NCBI GenBank assembly: GCA_002428445.1
Contig: DIWJ01000036.1
Span: 1-36,453 of the forward strand
Source of the DNA: Syntrophaceae bacterium UBA6109
GTDB taxonomy: Bacteria; Desulfobacterota; Syntrophia; Syntrophales; UBA6109
DNA: 36,453 nucleotides
Direction of reading: 5' to 3'
In this document: one piece after another, positions 17,301-24,299 of the stretch
How the letters are laid out: every line of letters starts with the position of its first letter
Numbering within the stretch: the first letter of the stretch is position 1
The notes under the pieces: model-generated
What the model was told of the DNA's origin: nothing
The model's database searches: none
Seen by the model: the letters and a program-made list of their open reading frames with translations, nothing else
Position numbers and translations under genes: made by a program

Positions 17301-18797
17301 GGTCTTCGCTCCGCTACCGTTTCATGGGAGTGGCAGGGAAATGCGATTCGCGGCGCTGCTGCCCTGGCGCTGGCAGAGTATGGACAGGTCCGGGGGAATT
17401 TCCATCTGCCTCTCCCGGCACACTTCCCCACCGCCCTCGACCGCAAGGGATTTCTCCAGGCATCGTTGACCGGGCAGGTCCGGGAGAATGGGCTTCTCCC
17501 TTCGATCTTTCCGGGATTCATCCAGGAGAGCCGAGGGGAACTCGACGCCGACCTGCGGATCAACGGGACGTGGGAAGAGCCGAAGATCGAGGGAAGTCTG
17601 AAGCTGGCCGGGGCGGGAGCATATCTGCCCACGGCGGGCATCCATGTCAAGGATATCGGGTTTGCGATGCACCTGGAAAAAGAGCTCATCCGCATCGACT
17701 CCTTCCGAGCCGTGTCCGGCTCCGGCCATATCGAAGGCACGGCCCTGATCCGGCTCAAGGGGTGGCAGGTATCCCACTACCGGGGAAGCATCAACGGCGA
17801 GCGGTTCCAGACAGTCTACCTCCCCGAACTGCAGATCGTGAGTACGCCAAGTCTCACGTTCGAAGGCACGCCGGAAAAAATGGCCATCCGCGGCGAGGTG
17901 CGCCTGCCGGAACTTCTCATCTCCGGCCCGCCGACCCGGGCGGTCGTCCTCCCCAGCCGGGATGTGATTCTGGAGGGGACGCCGAAACCCGCCGAAAAGA
18001 CCTTTCCCCTGGCCCTGGATGTCCGGGTCCGCCTGACCCTCGGCAAGAAGATCCTGGTGAAGGCGGAGGGAATCGACGCCCAATTGGGCGGAGGAATCGA
18101 CCTGACGCTGCAAAGCCTCGACAAAATCACGAGCAGCGGCGAAATCAGGGTAACCAAGGGGCGCTACCGGGCCTTCGGCACGAACCTGGAGATCGTCCGC
18201 GGGCGCCTGTTTTACGCCGAAGGGCCTATCAACCAGCCGACCCTGGATATCCTGGCGCTTCGAACCATCGGCGACGTGCGTGCGGGAATCACGGCCGGGG
18301 GGCTCCTCCGGGCGCCGATCATCAAGCTCTACTCCGAACCCGTCATGCCGGATGTGGATGTCCTGGCATACATCCTGTTCGGCCATCCGCTCGGCACGAG
18401 CAGCAGCCTCGAACAGGCGGGCATGATGACGCAGATGGCCGCTTCTCTCCTCTCACGGGGGGAATCGGTTTCCCTGCAGGAGCGGATCAAGGATCGCCTG
18501 GGGCTCAGCACCCTGGAGATTCAGTCGGGCGAAACCCCGGGCCGCACGGGGTACAAGCCGATCCAGGCAACGCCTCCCGGCATCGCTCCGGTAAATCCGG
18601 AGAGCGGCGTCTCCCAGACGATGCTGACCGTGGGGAAATATCTGACGCCTCGGCTCTATTTCAGTTACGGACGGTCGCTCTTCACCGGAGGCAACCTGTT
18701 TCGCCTCCGTTACGACATCTTCAAGCAGTGGCAGGTCGAAACGCAGACGGGGAGCGAAAGCGGCGTCGATCTCTTTTACAAAATCGATTTTAATTGA
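14328..18797 (+). CDS. tamB: TamB-like translocation and assembly protein
   Basis: A 1489-residue AsmA/TamB-family protein. An N-terminal membrane anchor (about 8-30) leads into a very long beta-rich periplasmic bridge and a C-terminal TamB (DUF490) domain with DVDVLAYILFGHPLG and an ending in LFYKIDFN. It spans the periplasm as a hydrophobic groove from the inner membrane to TamA and moves lipids or barrel substrates. The start is TTG, overlapping the tamA TGA (TTGA). DNA from about 16491 and again from 16971 encodes two similar 160-residue units, an internal duplication of the bridge. Length is normal to long for the family (E. coli about 1260). Confidence 0.9.
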   Translation: MKRAAKQGLITVLTAVLIGAGAWGAAWLAGTTGGARWFLDTISRHTPLAISTRTIEGRLFDHLQLGGVRLVLTPVEMSIESIDFRWQPLLLLSGNIAVKELTLAGVVIRDNTPGETPPDLSWPRVSGIAGFFDGKIARLQVNGLTYRRIDGQSVSVTALTSSAAWRNALLSLSDFAVVAPTGRVAGSIAAGFSRPSLRFDLAATPTEPVAGMDALTLQARLLPGRNPEQLAGGFTVTGASGMVKHWELAGEAGMTRQAFNLRQLRLTGPGRRGTVTGGGTITLTAREPLVELQIKAAGLDLTPEIKVSTDLSGTLTLTGTPERYRGEFTIVNTGKGWRSARLSGVYQGNGTGVNLAPLTGALLAGSVQGSLAVNWREEFFLEGTIRGRNLNPSGIDPDWAGVVNFDLTGSGAWPRQALFRGEMSGNLLESRLHGQALSGELRANHENGELRVGRLLLRGKGFNISGAGNLSKRLAFDAQIGDLGRLIPQTAGQLRADGWVRWDDGRLDGSMTGQGKNLAAVGMRVGSANLTARLGDGKGYPLHVIATLHKAAYKEFQFESATLEADGTVLRHTVNAVLRSASDETRIALSGAYDRRSWQGEIVRFSGRDRFGPWNLAAPAALRVAAGRVTLAPLVVTGAAQERIEIAGELIGEPLSGSVRATWNGVNLARANPWLSEVSVTGTSAGNIQLRLAAGMRPALSGSIGAQGAATAKRYGVTIERGSLSLDGGDQGMRAGMEFHLAGGGVLKGDLSSPAPSRLAIPETMEGTAEWTGIDLALLRRWLPGDVNLDGRLAGRIAGKILSGERLDLSGRIFLPQGSILWKKDREALDFNILTAELTWGWQGALPASVKEIGAGRLVIAGQAGAAGVVTLDGRPIGLERASFSIDGNESDTHANIDLSLAGGGSLKGRFASAKPPELAIPGEGEVNLEWAGIDLLLFHPWLPRTVNLEGRLAGRAAGNLLPEQRFAMKGDAALSGGKIRWLRPEGEMNAGLRSATVSWEWQGNAIRGAAALALAEYGQVRGNFHLPLPAHFPTALDRKGFLQASLTGQVRENGLLPSIFPGFIQESRGELDADLRINGTWEEPKIEGSLKLAGAGAYLPTAGIHVKDIGFAMHLEKELIRIDSFRAVSGSGHIEGTALIRLKGWQVSHYRGSINGERFQTVYLPELQIVSTPSLTFEGTPEKMAIRGEVRLPELLISGPPTRAVVLPSRDVILEGTPKPAEKTFPLALDVRVRLTLGKKILVKAEGIDAQLGGGIDLTLQSLDKITSSGEIRVTKGRYRAFGTNLEIVRGRLFYAEGPINQPTLDILALRTIGDVRAGITAGGLLRAPIIKLYSEPVMPDVDVLAYILFGHPLGTSSSLEQAGMMTQMAASLLSRGESVSLQERIKDRLGLSTLEIQSGETPGRTGYKPIQATPPGIAPVNPESGVSQTMLTVGKYLTPRLYFSYGRSLFTGGNLFRLRYDIFKQWQVETQTGSESGVDLFYKIDFN
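16491..17340 (+). repeat. Two diverged tandem units inside tamB
   Basis: The unit starting near 16491 (LSLDGG, FHLAGGGVLKG, LAIP, EWTGIDLALL, WLPGDVNLDGRLAGRIAG) recurs from about 16971 (FSIDGN, LSLAGGGSLKG, LAIP, EWAGIDLLLF, WLPRTVNLEGRLAGRAAG). Period about 480 bp (160 residues), in frame. Confidence 0.75.
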
Positions 18798-18860
18798 TGC
18801 GGATGCCTGCCGGGAAATGGCGCAACGATTCCTGACTTGTGGCGCCTCCTCAACGATGTC

Positions 18861-19817
18861 CTATGCAATATTGGTCAGTTTCTCCACCCGGCGGAGCACT
18901 GCGCCGGCGAGGTCGATCAATCCCCGGGCTTCGTAGGACGCAGCCAGACGCAGCAAATAGCGGGGATTTTCCGGTTCGGCCGCTACGGCTTTGGCGACTG
19001 CTTCTGTAGCCGGCGTGTGGAGACCTTTCTTAGCGAGGAGATCGCCCAGACGGTACCAGCATGTCCCCGCGGAAGAGGGATTGAGGAACGCCGCACGGGC
19101 GTAAACGTCCGCTGCCGCATCCGGTTTCCCTCTGTGGATGAGGATGTTGCCGAGATCCATGAGATAAAGCAGGTCGTCGGGTTTTAGCGTCAGGCACCGT
19201 TCAACGGCCGCCTGCGCCCTTTCCGGATAGCCCGCGCGGAGGAGGCCGTCGGCCAGACGGTTGAAGAAAACGGCTGCATGCGAAGGGTCCATCTCAGCGG
19301 CCTTCCCGTAAGCCGCTTCGGCCTCATCGAGGTTTCCGGCAGCGAGACGAGCAGTGCCCAGAGCACACCAGTGCTCCGAGGCTTCCGGTTCGAGGGAAAT
19401 CAGCGTTTCGCAGACGTGCAGGGCGTCGACGGCTCGATCCGCCATGAGATAGGCCTCGCCCAGGGTTTGAAGGATGCCGACATCCCCGGGTTGCACCGCT
19501 GCGGTCCGCTCGCAGACCGAGACCAACGCATCCCCATTCTTCCCTTCCCGGTAGATCCGGACAAGCTCGTCGTAGGCAAAACCGGTGAAGAGTCCGCGTG
19601 CAAGCTCCTTCCGGAACAGTCGCTCGAAACAGGCAACGGCCTCGTCCATTTTTCCGCTGTCATGGAGCGCCCAGGCCAGCGCAAGGAGGTGCGAATCCTC
19701 TTCCGGATATGTTTCGACCAGTGTGCGATAGAGGGGAACCGCGTCGGCGGGACGTCCCGATTTCATCAGATCGTCGGCGCGGTTTCGGTCAGGGGAGATG
19801 GAATCATCGCGGATCAT
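18861..19817 (-). CDS. TPR-repeat protein
   Basis: About 318 residues of tetratricopeptide repeats from end to end (e.g. GRPADAVPLYRTLVETYPEE, GKMDEAVACFERLF, GNLDEAEAAYGKAAEMDPSH, GKPDAAADVYARAAFLNPSS), a scaffold for protein-protein contacts. The open frame runs to 19880, but that part lies inside the terminator of the gene upstream, so I start at the ATG at 19817. No good ribosome site precedes it (leaderless or readthrough translation possible). No signal peptide or membrane segment, so probably cytoplasmic. It converges on tamB. Confidence 0.75.
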   Translation of the reverse strand: MIRDDSISPDRNRADDLMKSGRPADAVPLYRTLVETYPEEDSHLLALAWALHDSGKMDEAVACFERLFRKELARGLFTGFAYDELVRIYREGKNGDALVSVCERTAAVQPGDVGILQTLGEAYLMADRAVDALHVCETLISLEPEASEHWCALGTARLAAGNLDEAEAAYGKAAEMDPSHAAVFFNRLADGLLRAGYPERAQAAVERCLTLKPDDLLYLMDLGNILIHRGKPDAAADVYARAAFLNPSSAGTCWYRLGDLLAKKGLHTPATEAVAKAVAAEPENPRYLLRLAASYEARGLIDLAGAVLRRVEKLTNIA

Positions 19818-19827
19818 GGAATGCAAA

Positions 19828-19865
19828 GAAGAAAAAGCCCCGGGGACGGTTCCGTTCCCCGGGGC
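19828..19865 (-). terminator. Strong rho-independent terminator of the HesB-like gene
   Basis: A perfect 10-bp stem (GCCCCGGGGA / TCCCCGGGGC, 9-nt loop; 19837-19865) followed on the minus strand by TTTTTCTTC (19828-19836). Confidence 0.88.
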
Positions 19866-19873
19866 AGTATTCG

Positions 19874-20191
19874 TTAGCAACTGGTGCAGGAGCCGCAGGC
19901 GCCTTCCGGCGGTGCCAGACTTGATGTCAACTTGAACCCGCCCCCTCTTGGCGAGGTAATGAATTCAACTGCGATCGGTTTAATCTTTTCAAAAAGGTCC
20001 TTTTCGACCAGGTAGGTTACCCCCCGGTCCTCGAACACTTCGTCGTTCTGTTTTGACTCATCCAGAGCCATGCCCAAAGAGGGCCCCGATCAGCCGCCCT
20101 CCTGCATGAGGACCCGAATGGAGGGGGACTCCGTTCGATTCTTAAGGAATTCCTTAATCATCTCGCTCGCTTTTTCAGATACGGAAAACAT
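19874..20191 (-). CDS. HesB/IscA-like selenoprotein (UGA read as Sec34)
   Basis: Two short open frames join across one in-frame TGA (20090-20092) into a 105-residue A-type Fe-S carrier-like protein: FSVSEKASEMIKEFL, then VLMQEGG-U-SGPSLGMALDE, and a C-terminal ACGSCTSC. In IscA (C35, C99, C101) the first conserved Cys sits where the UGA falls (residue 34), and HesB-like selenoproteins with Sec there are a known family. A hairpin 25 nt past the UGA (20054-20070; stem UGGCUC/GAGUCA, loop UGGAU) fits the bacterial SECIS rules. AAGGAG precedes the ATG and a strong terminator follows the stop, so the whole unit looks intact, not broken. Probable role: Fe-S or selenium/sulfur redox chemistry. Gene callers would truncate it. 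Confidence 0.88.
20054..20070 (-). promoter_or_regulatory. bSECIS-like hairpin in the HesB-like gene
   Basis: Six base pairs (one G-U) with a 5-nt loop UGGAU whose second base is G; 25 nt separate the UGA from the loop. Bacterial SECIS elements need a G in the first two loop bases and a 16-37 nt distance. It lies inside the coding sequence. Confidence 0.65.
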
Positions 20192-20246
20192 GGTTATCTC
20201 CTTTTTTGGGACCCGTTCTCGGTCCATCAGAATTTTGCTTAAACTA

Positions 20247-20268
20247 ATGATTATTTTCCTTTTGTCAA
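20247..20268 (-). promoter_or_regulatory. Possible promoter of the HesB-like gene
   Basis: On the minus strand TTGACA (20263-20268) is followed after about 16 nt by TAGTTT, a poor -10. The leader would be near 50 nt. The AT-rich gap 20192-20385 is shared with a divergent promoter. Confidence 0.35.
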
Positions 20269-20318
20269 ACGGTTTTTTTGCACGAACGGTTTCCGCCTCC
20301 CGGAGAAATGAATAATCG

Positions 20319-20347
20319 TTGACACGAATCATGCGGTTCTCTATCAT
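20319..20347 (+). promoter_or_regulatory. Sigma-70-type promoter for the pyruvate-kinase-C-like gene
   Basis: TTGACA (20319-20324), 17-nt spacer, TATCAT (20342-20347), 38 nt before the ATG. Confidence 0.68.
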
Positions 20348-20385
20348 AATTCCAAATTAAAACCGTTTTCAGGAGGCAATAAAAA

Positions 20386-20976
20386 ATGTCATCATCCGCG
20401 CTGTTTTCAGAGGTTCCCTGTCGGTATTTTCCAAAGGCCGGTCCCGCCAATACGGAGGCTGTCCTCGAGGCCGTCGGACGACGGGCAGAGGCGCTGTCCA
20501 TCAAACGGATCATCGTGGCGACTTGCAGCGGCCGGACGGCTTTTGAGGCGCTCAAGCGTTTCAACCCTGCCCTGAAGATCGTCGCCGTTACGCATGTGAC
20601 GGGATTTAACGAGCCAAACGTTCAGGAATTGAGTGAGAAAGACAGACAAGCACTCCAAGCGCAGGGCGTGGAGGTTCTCACCTGCGCCCATGCCTTCGGC
20701 GGCGTTGGCCGCGGGGTGCGGAACAAGGTCGGCACATATCAGGTCGACGAGGTTATGGCTTTCACCCTCCGGATCTTCGGCCAAGGGACGAAGGTGGCCG
20801 TCGAAATCGCCCTGATGGCCGCCGATGCCGGTCTCGTCCGGACAGACGAACACGTGATCTCCGTCGGTGGCACGGGGAAAGGGGCGGATACGGCCCTCGT
20901 CCTCCGGCCTGCGATCAGCTCCCATCTGTTCGATCTTCGGGTCCGGGAGGTGATCTGCAAACCGTCGAATCCGTAA
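20386..20976 (+). CDS. Stand-alone pyruvate kinase alpha/beta (C-terminal) domain-like protein
   Basis: A 196-residue protein resembling only the regulatory C-terminal domain of pyruvate kinase: NTEAVLEAVGRRAEALSIKRIIVATCSGRTAFEALKRF corresponds to the opening of that domain, and VISVGGTGKGADTALVLRP to its later part. The catalytic TIM barrel is absent, so it is not a pyruvate kinase. Members of this family occur singly in anaerobes; their role is not established. CAGGAGG sits upstream of the ATG. A full pyruvate kinase is encoded at 25749-27191. Confidence 0.8.
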   Translation: MSSSALFSEVPCRYFPKAGPANTEAVLEAVGRRAEALSIKRIIVATCSGRTAFEALKRFNPALKIVAVTHVTGFNEPNVQELSEKDRQALQAQGVEVLTCAHAFGGVGRGVRNKVGTYQVDEVMAFTLRIFGQGTKVAVEIALMAADAGLVRTDEHVISVGGTGKGADTALVLRPAISSHLFDLRVREVICKPSNP

Positions 20977-21029
20977 GATGCCGGGAACCCGATGTCCCGC
21001 ATTCGGATTCCCGGCAATCGTATCTTACG
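20972..21029. terminator. Large hairpin between convergent genes
   Basis: Three nested perfect arms: CGTAAGAT/ATCTTACG, GCCGGGAA/TTCCCGGC and CCGA/TCGG. It begins over the TAA stop codon of the plus-strand gene and ends 14 bp before the stop of the histone-like gene. It lacks a clear T tract, but its place suggests a bidirectional transcript end. Confidence 0.6.
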
Positions 21030-21042
21030 GTGGGTCAGGAAA

Positions 21043-21312
21043 TCACTTCTTTGCCTTGGCCGGTTTCTTCGCTGCCGGCTTTGCCTTGGCGGCAGGCTTT
21101 GCTTTGGCAGGCGCCTTTGCAACCGCTTTTGCCGGAGCTTTTGGTTTAACAGCGGCTTTCGTCACGGCCTTGGCCGGCGCCTTCGGTTTGGCAACGGCCT
21201 TCGCCGGCGCTTTTGCCAAAGCCTTCGCGGGGGTCTTTGCCGCGGCCTTCGCGGGTTTTGCGGGCGCCTTCTTCACTGCGACCTTTTTCACGTCCTTTTT
21301 CACATTTGCCAT
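21043..21312 (-). CDS. Histone H1-like Lys/Ala/Pro-rich DNA-binding protein
   Basis: An 89-residue, strongly basic protein made almost wholly of Lys, Ala, Pro and Val in PAKA/PKAPAKA-type repeats, like the C-terminal tail of histone H1 and bacterial AlgP/HctB-type proteins. Such tails bind DNA without sequence preference and compact the nucleoid. No globular domain. GGGAGGGAAA precedes the ATG. The DNA itself is repetitive, so length variation between strains is likely. Confidence 0.8.
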   Translation of the reverse strand: MANVKKDVKKVAVKKAPAKPAKAAAKTPAKALAKAPAKAVAKPKAPAKAVTKAAVKPKAPAKAVAKAPAKAKPAAKAKPAAKKPAKAKK

Positions 21313-21519
21313 GCGCGTTTCCCTCCCTCTCGTTAAATATGCGATTCCGCTTCACCGGGCTCCGGCCCGACCGTGCCCTCCTGCGGGCGAAATCGTTGAT
21401 TCGTCAAGATGGCCTCTTGTAAAGCTCCCCGCCCCCAAGGCGGTTTTTACGGGTTGCGCTCCCGGTCGATGATGATCGTTCCGGGGACCTCCTTTTGCAT
21501 TCGGAGATGTTCATTACGC

Positions 21520-22449
21520 CTATTTTCCCTCTCTTTCGATTCCATTCCATGGCCCCTCTTCGCGCATCGCCGACCCCGCCAGCAGCGGACAGAAAAAATT
21601 TCGGACGAGGCGTGTCACCTCCCGGGGTTTTTCCATGGGAATCAGATGGCCGGCGCCGCCGACCAGATGGTGGTCGCAATTCTGGATGAGGGACCGGACC
21701 CGGTTTTGATCAATGAACTCCCTATTGGGGCTCTTTTCACCTTCCAGGATGAGAACCGGACAGGAGACCCGGGAAAGGAGCGGCCAGGGGTCGTAATGGA
21801 TTCCCCCCATGAAGAGGGCCGCCTCGCGAAGCGGGCTGCACGTCAGCCGGAGTCCCCCGTTTTCCCCAGATATGCCGTGGCGGAGATAAAGCTCCAGCAT
21901 CTCCTCATCCCAATCCTGGAACAGAGAACGGGAGTGGAGGTAGGTCCGGGCTTCGTCCCGGTCTCGCCAGAAATTCTTTCGCCGGATCGACTTCGAGGCG
22001 AACGGGTGCTGCTCCACGTTGATGTGAACCTTATAGAGTTCCGGCGGAAGGAGGATGGGCTCAATGAGGACCATGCCTGCCGAGGTGAGACCTCCGAGGG
22101 CATTGGCCATCACGGACACCGTCGCCCCCATGGAATGGCCGACCAGAAAAGGCTTTTCCAGATTCAGGCCCTCGCAGAAACGGAAGAGGTCATCCGCGAG
22201 GGTTGTCCAACTGAGCCCCCCGTTTTCCGGATCGGTTTCCCGGTAATCGCAGAAATAGGGGGCATAAATTCGATAGCTTCCGGCGAGTTCCCGCGCAAGG
22301 GGATGCCAGAGCCAGGGGAGAAAACCGGTGGCGTGAAGAAAGATCAGCGGCGGGCCGCTCCCCTCGTAGAAGAGATAAGAGATTTCCGCGTCCGCAATCT
22401 TCTGCGTGCGGGTCTGTGGTGTATGGTTGCTGGCCGCTTTCAGGCTCAT
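21520..22449 (-). CDS. Alpha/beta-hydrolase
   Basis: A 309-residue alpha/beta-hydrolase fold protein. HATGF (oxyanion region), VGHSMGA (nucleophile elbow, G-x-S-x-G), a late Asp/Glu region (LILEGEKSPNREFI) and GAGHLIPMEKP (catalytic His) give a complete triad. Esterase, lipase or C-C hydrolase cannot be told apart. The frame is open to 22623, but the ATG at 22449 overlaps the nitroreductase stop codon (ATGA), so that is the likely start and the pair is translationally coupled. Confidence 0.88.
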   Translation of the reverse strand: MSLKAASNHTPQTRTQKIADAEISYLFYEGSGPPLIFLHATGFLPWLWHPLARELAGSYRIYAPYFCDYRETDPENGGLSWTTLADDLFRFCEGLNLEKPFLVGHSMGATVSVMANALGGLTSAGMVLIEPILLPPELYKVHINVEQHPFASKSIRRKNFWRDRDEARTYLHSRSLFQDWDEEMLELYLRHGISGENGGLRLTCSPLREAALFMGGIHYDPWPLLSRVSCPVLILEGEKSPNREFIDQNRVRSLIQNCDHHLVGGAGHLIPMEKPREVTRLVRNFFCPLLAGSAMREEGPWNGIEREGK

Positions 22450-23111
22450 TTGAACCAGAGGGTGAATTCGTCCGGGTTCACCCTTTCCCGTGTAAACTGA
22501 TTGACCGGCGCCTCCGCATCCGGATAGCCCAGTGCGGCGCCGATAATGATGGCCCGGGTATCCGGAATCGGGATGATCTCCCGGATCAGCGCCGGATAGC
22601 TGACCGATGCCGCCAGGATGCAACTCCCCAGCCCCCGGGCATGGGCGAGCAGGCAGACGGTCTGCAGGATCGTGCCTATGTCCAGCATCGCATATTCCCG
22701 GAAGAGACTTTTGTCCACGCAGAACAAAAGCAGGCAGGGGGCATCGAAGAAGGCGAACATCTCGCCGCTATAGCGAAGGCGACCCTCCTGGTCTCCGCGG
22801 GGAATCGAAAGCGACGTCAGGACCTTTTTCCCAATTTCCTGGTACCTCTGCTTCTGCAGTTCCGGCCATGCCCCGGGCATCGGGGTGTCCGGCTCGGGGA
22901 TAACCTTGTCCAGAAGCCGCTGGCGATTTGCCTTCCGGAGACGCTCCAGGGGTTCGCCCGCGACAACTGCGATTTCCCAGTTCTGCGTATTTCCCCAGGA
23001 AGGGGACCAGCGGGCTGCACCCAGGATCTCCCGGAGCAACGCCTCCGGAATGGGGTCCGGCCTGAACCGCCGGATACTCCTTCTTTCCTTAACAGCCTGA
23101 AAGATCTCCAT
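22446..23111 (-). CDS. Nitroreductase-family flavoprotein
   Basis: A 221-residue FMN-dependent oxidoreductase. RRSIRRFRPDPIP near the start is the FMN-phosphate binding motif; ARWSPSWGNTQNWEIAVV and the late GAALGYPD are typical of the family, which reduces nitroaromatics, quinones or flavin-like substrates with NAD(P)H, as a dimer. I prefer the ATG at 23111 because GAGGGA lies 7 nt upstream; an ATG at 23135 is possible. The coupled hydrolase downstream suggests a shared pathway. Confidence 0.87.
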   Translation of the reverse strand: MEIFQAVKERRSIRRFRPDPIPEALLREILGAARWSPSWGNTQNWEIAVVAGEPLERLRKANRQRLLDKVIPEPDTPMPGAWPELQKQRYQEIGKKVLTSLSIPRGDQEGRLRYSGEMFAFFDAPCLLLFCVDKSLFREYAMLDIGTILQTVCLLAHARGLGSCILAASVSYPALIREIIPIPDTRAIIIGAALGYPDAEAPVNQFTRERVNPDEFTLWFK

Positions 23112-23210
23112 CGCTCTCCCTCGTTCTCCTTTCATGCCGGCCGGTTATCCGAATCCTCCGGCTCTGCCGTGAAAATGATCCGTCGAAAAAAACCCGCGGC
23201 GTCAACCCCG

Positions 23211-23759
23211 TCAGAAGATGAAGACTGCCGCTGCGAGAACCGTTGTGAAGCCGTTGTTCCTGACGATGGTCGATTGGGTAACATTTCGCGTTCGGACGAT
23301 TTTCCCGCTGATCTTGAAGATCTCCTTCTTTTCGTCCCAGCTTTCATCGACGTTGAAATCGATCCCCAGTGTGGAGGCCAGCATGGCCGCGGCCATGTCC
23401 TCCGCATAATCCCCCGCCTGCTTTTCCGTCTGGCCGAAGGCGTGGTGCTCGCTGATGTAGCCGTAGGATCGCTGATCGGCCGGGATTGCGCAGCCCACCG
23501 ACGCGGCCAGAAGTCGCTTCGGCTCGTTGCTGCAGCAGCGGCTCATGACGCAGAAAGTGATCGCCCCCGCAACCAGTTCTTTGAGCCCCTGCTTTTTTGA
23601 GACCATTCTGCACTCGGGGGGGAAGATGCTCGATACCTGCACCAGGTTGCACCGTTCGATCCCCGCATCGCGAAGCGCCCGCTCGAAGGAGTGCAGTTCG
23701 TCCTTGTGGGTGCCGACACCCTTGGTAAAAAAAATTTTCCCTGGAACGAGCCTCTCCAT
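23211..23759 (-). CDS. Pyruvoyl-dependent arginine decarboxylase
   Basis: A 182-residue proenzyme of the PvlArgDC family. VSSIFPP (residues 42-48) is the self-cleavage site: cutting between Ser43 and Ser44 makes the beta chain and an alpha chain with an N-terminal pyruvoyl group (cf. Ser52-Ser53 of the Methanocaldococcus jannaschii enzyme). It converts arginine to agmatine and CO2, the first step to polyamines, without PLP. Additional family segments: GVGTHKDELHSFERALRDAGI and the late GYISEHHAFGQTE. It sits 17 nt after the ferritin-like gene in the same operon. No agmatinase is seen in the window. Confidence 0.9.
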   Translation of the reverse strand: MERLVPGKIFFTKGVGTHKDELHSFERALRDAGIERCNLVQVSSIFPPECRMVSKKQGLKELVAGAITFCVMSRCCSNEPKRLLAASVGCAIPADQRSYGYISEHHAFGQTEKQAGDYAEDMAAAMLASTLGIDFNVDESWDEKKEIFKISGKIVRTRNVTQSTIVRNNGFTTVLAAAVFIF

Positions 23760-23776
23760 CGTTTCTTTCTCCTTCG

Positions 23777-24244
23777 CTATCCTCCCGCCGTCTGGGTAAA
23801 GGCAGTGTTGGCGTAGAGGTATTCCATCTTCTCTTTATGCTTGAGCTCCTCTGCCGCCATGCGCAGCAGCATCTCCCGGACGTCGCCCGCCGGGTGGAGC
23901 TCGGCCAGACCCTTGTAGAAATTGTGGGCGTTGAGCTCGCGATTGGCCGCGATGAGATAGACATCCTTGCTGTGAATGTCCTTCTGGATATCCGGTTTCA
24001 CCAGGTTCTCCGCAACCTTGTAGTCGATCACAGGCCGTGACGGACCGGAAAAACCGGATTGGCGGTATTTGAGCAGATATTCCTTGTGCCCCTTTTCTTC
24101 CCGGGCCAGAAACAGAAGCGTGTCCTTCGCTTCCTTGTCCTCGATTTTTCGGGAGAGATCCAAATAAAATTCATAGGCCTCTTCCTCGTTCTTGATCGCC
24201 CTCTCGATAATGGATTCCGAATCCTTCATGTTATCATCCTTCAT
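23777..24244 (-). CDS. Ferritin-like/rubrerythrin-type diiron protein
   Basis: A 155-residue four-helix-bundle protein with two Glu-containing helical pairs: IKNEEEAYEFYLDL with AREEKGHKEYLL, and AANRELNAHNFYKGL with AAEELKHKEKMEYL. These supply the E...ExxH diiron ligands of rubrerythrin-like proteins, which reduce peroxide or store iron in anaerobes. No rubredoxin CxxC domain is present. The ATG at 24244 is chosen (GGAGG 8 nt upstream) over one at 24259. Confidence 0.83.
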   Translation of the reverse strand: MKDDNMKDSESIIERAIKNEEEAYEFYLDLSRKIEDKEAKDTLLFLAREEKGHKEYLLKYRQSGFSGPSRPVIDYKVAENLVKPDIQKDIHSKDVYLIAANRELNAHNFYKGLAELHPAGDVREMLLRMAAEELKHKEKMEYLYANTAFTQTAGG

Positions 24245-24299
24245 GCTACAAGCCTCCATGTTACAACACCTCCAAGGTTATTGTTTATCCGCAAGCAGG

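Noticed and set aside
17117..18793. 558-residue alternate-frame ORF within tamB
   Set aside because: Arg/Pro/Gly-rich shadow typical of GC-rich coding DNA; tamB itself is intact in the other frame.
19874..20191. HesB-like gene as a pseudogene broken by a nonsense change
   Set aside because: Both halves keep family residues, the TGA is exactly at the ligand Cys, a SECIS-like hairpin follows, and start and terminator are intact.
21043..21312. Repetitive DNA as a CRISPR-like array
   Set aside because: The repeats are short in-frame Lys/Ala/Pro codon repeats without spacers.
21429..21448. CCGCC/GGCGG hairpin with T5 on the plus strand
   Set aside because: No plus-strand gene ends there; the stem is only 5 bp.
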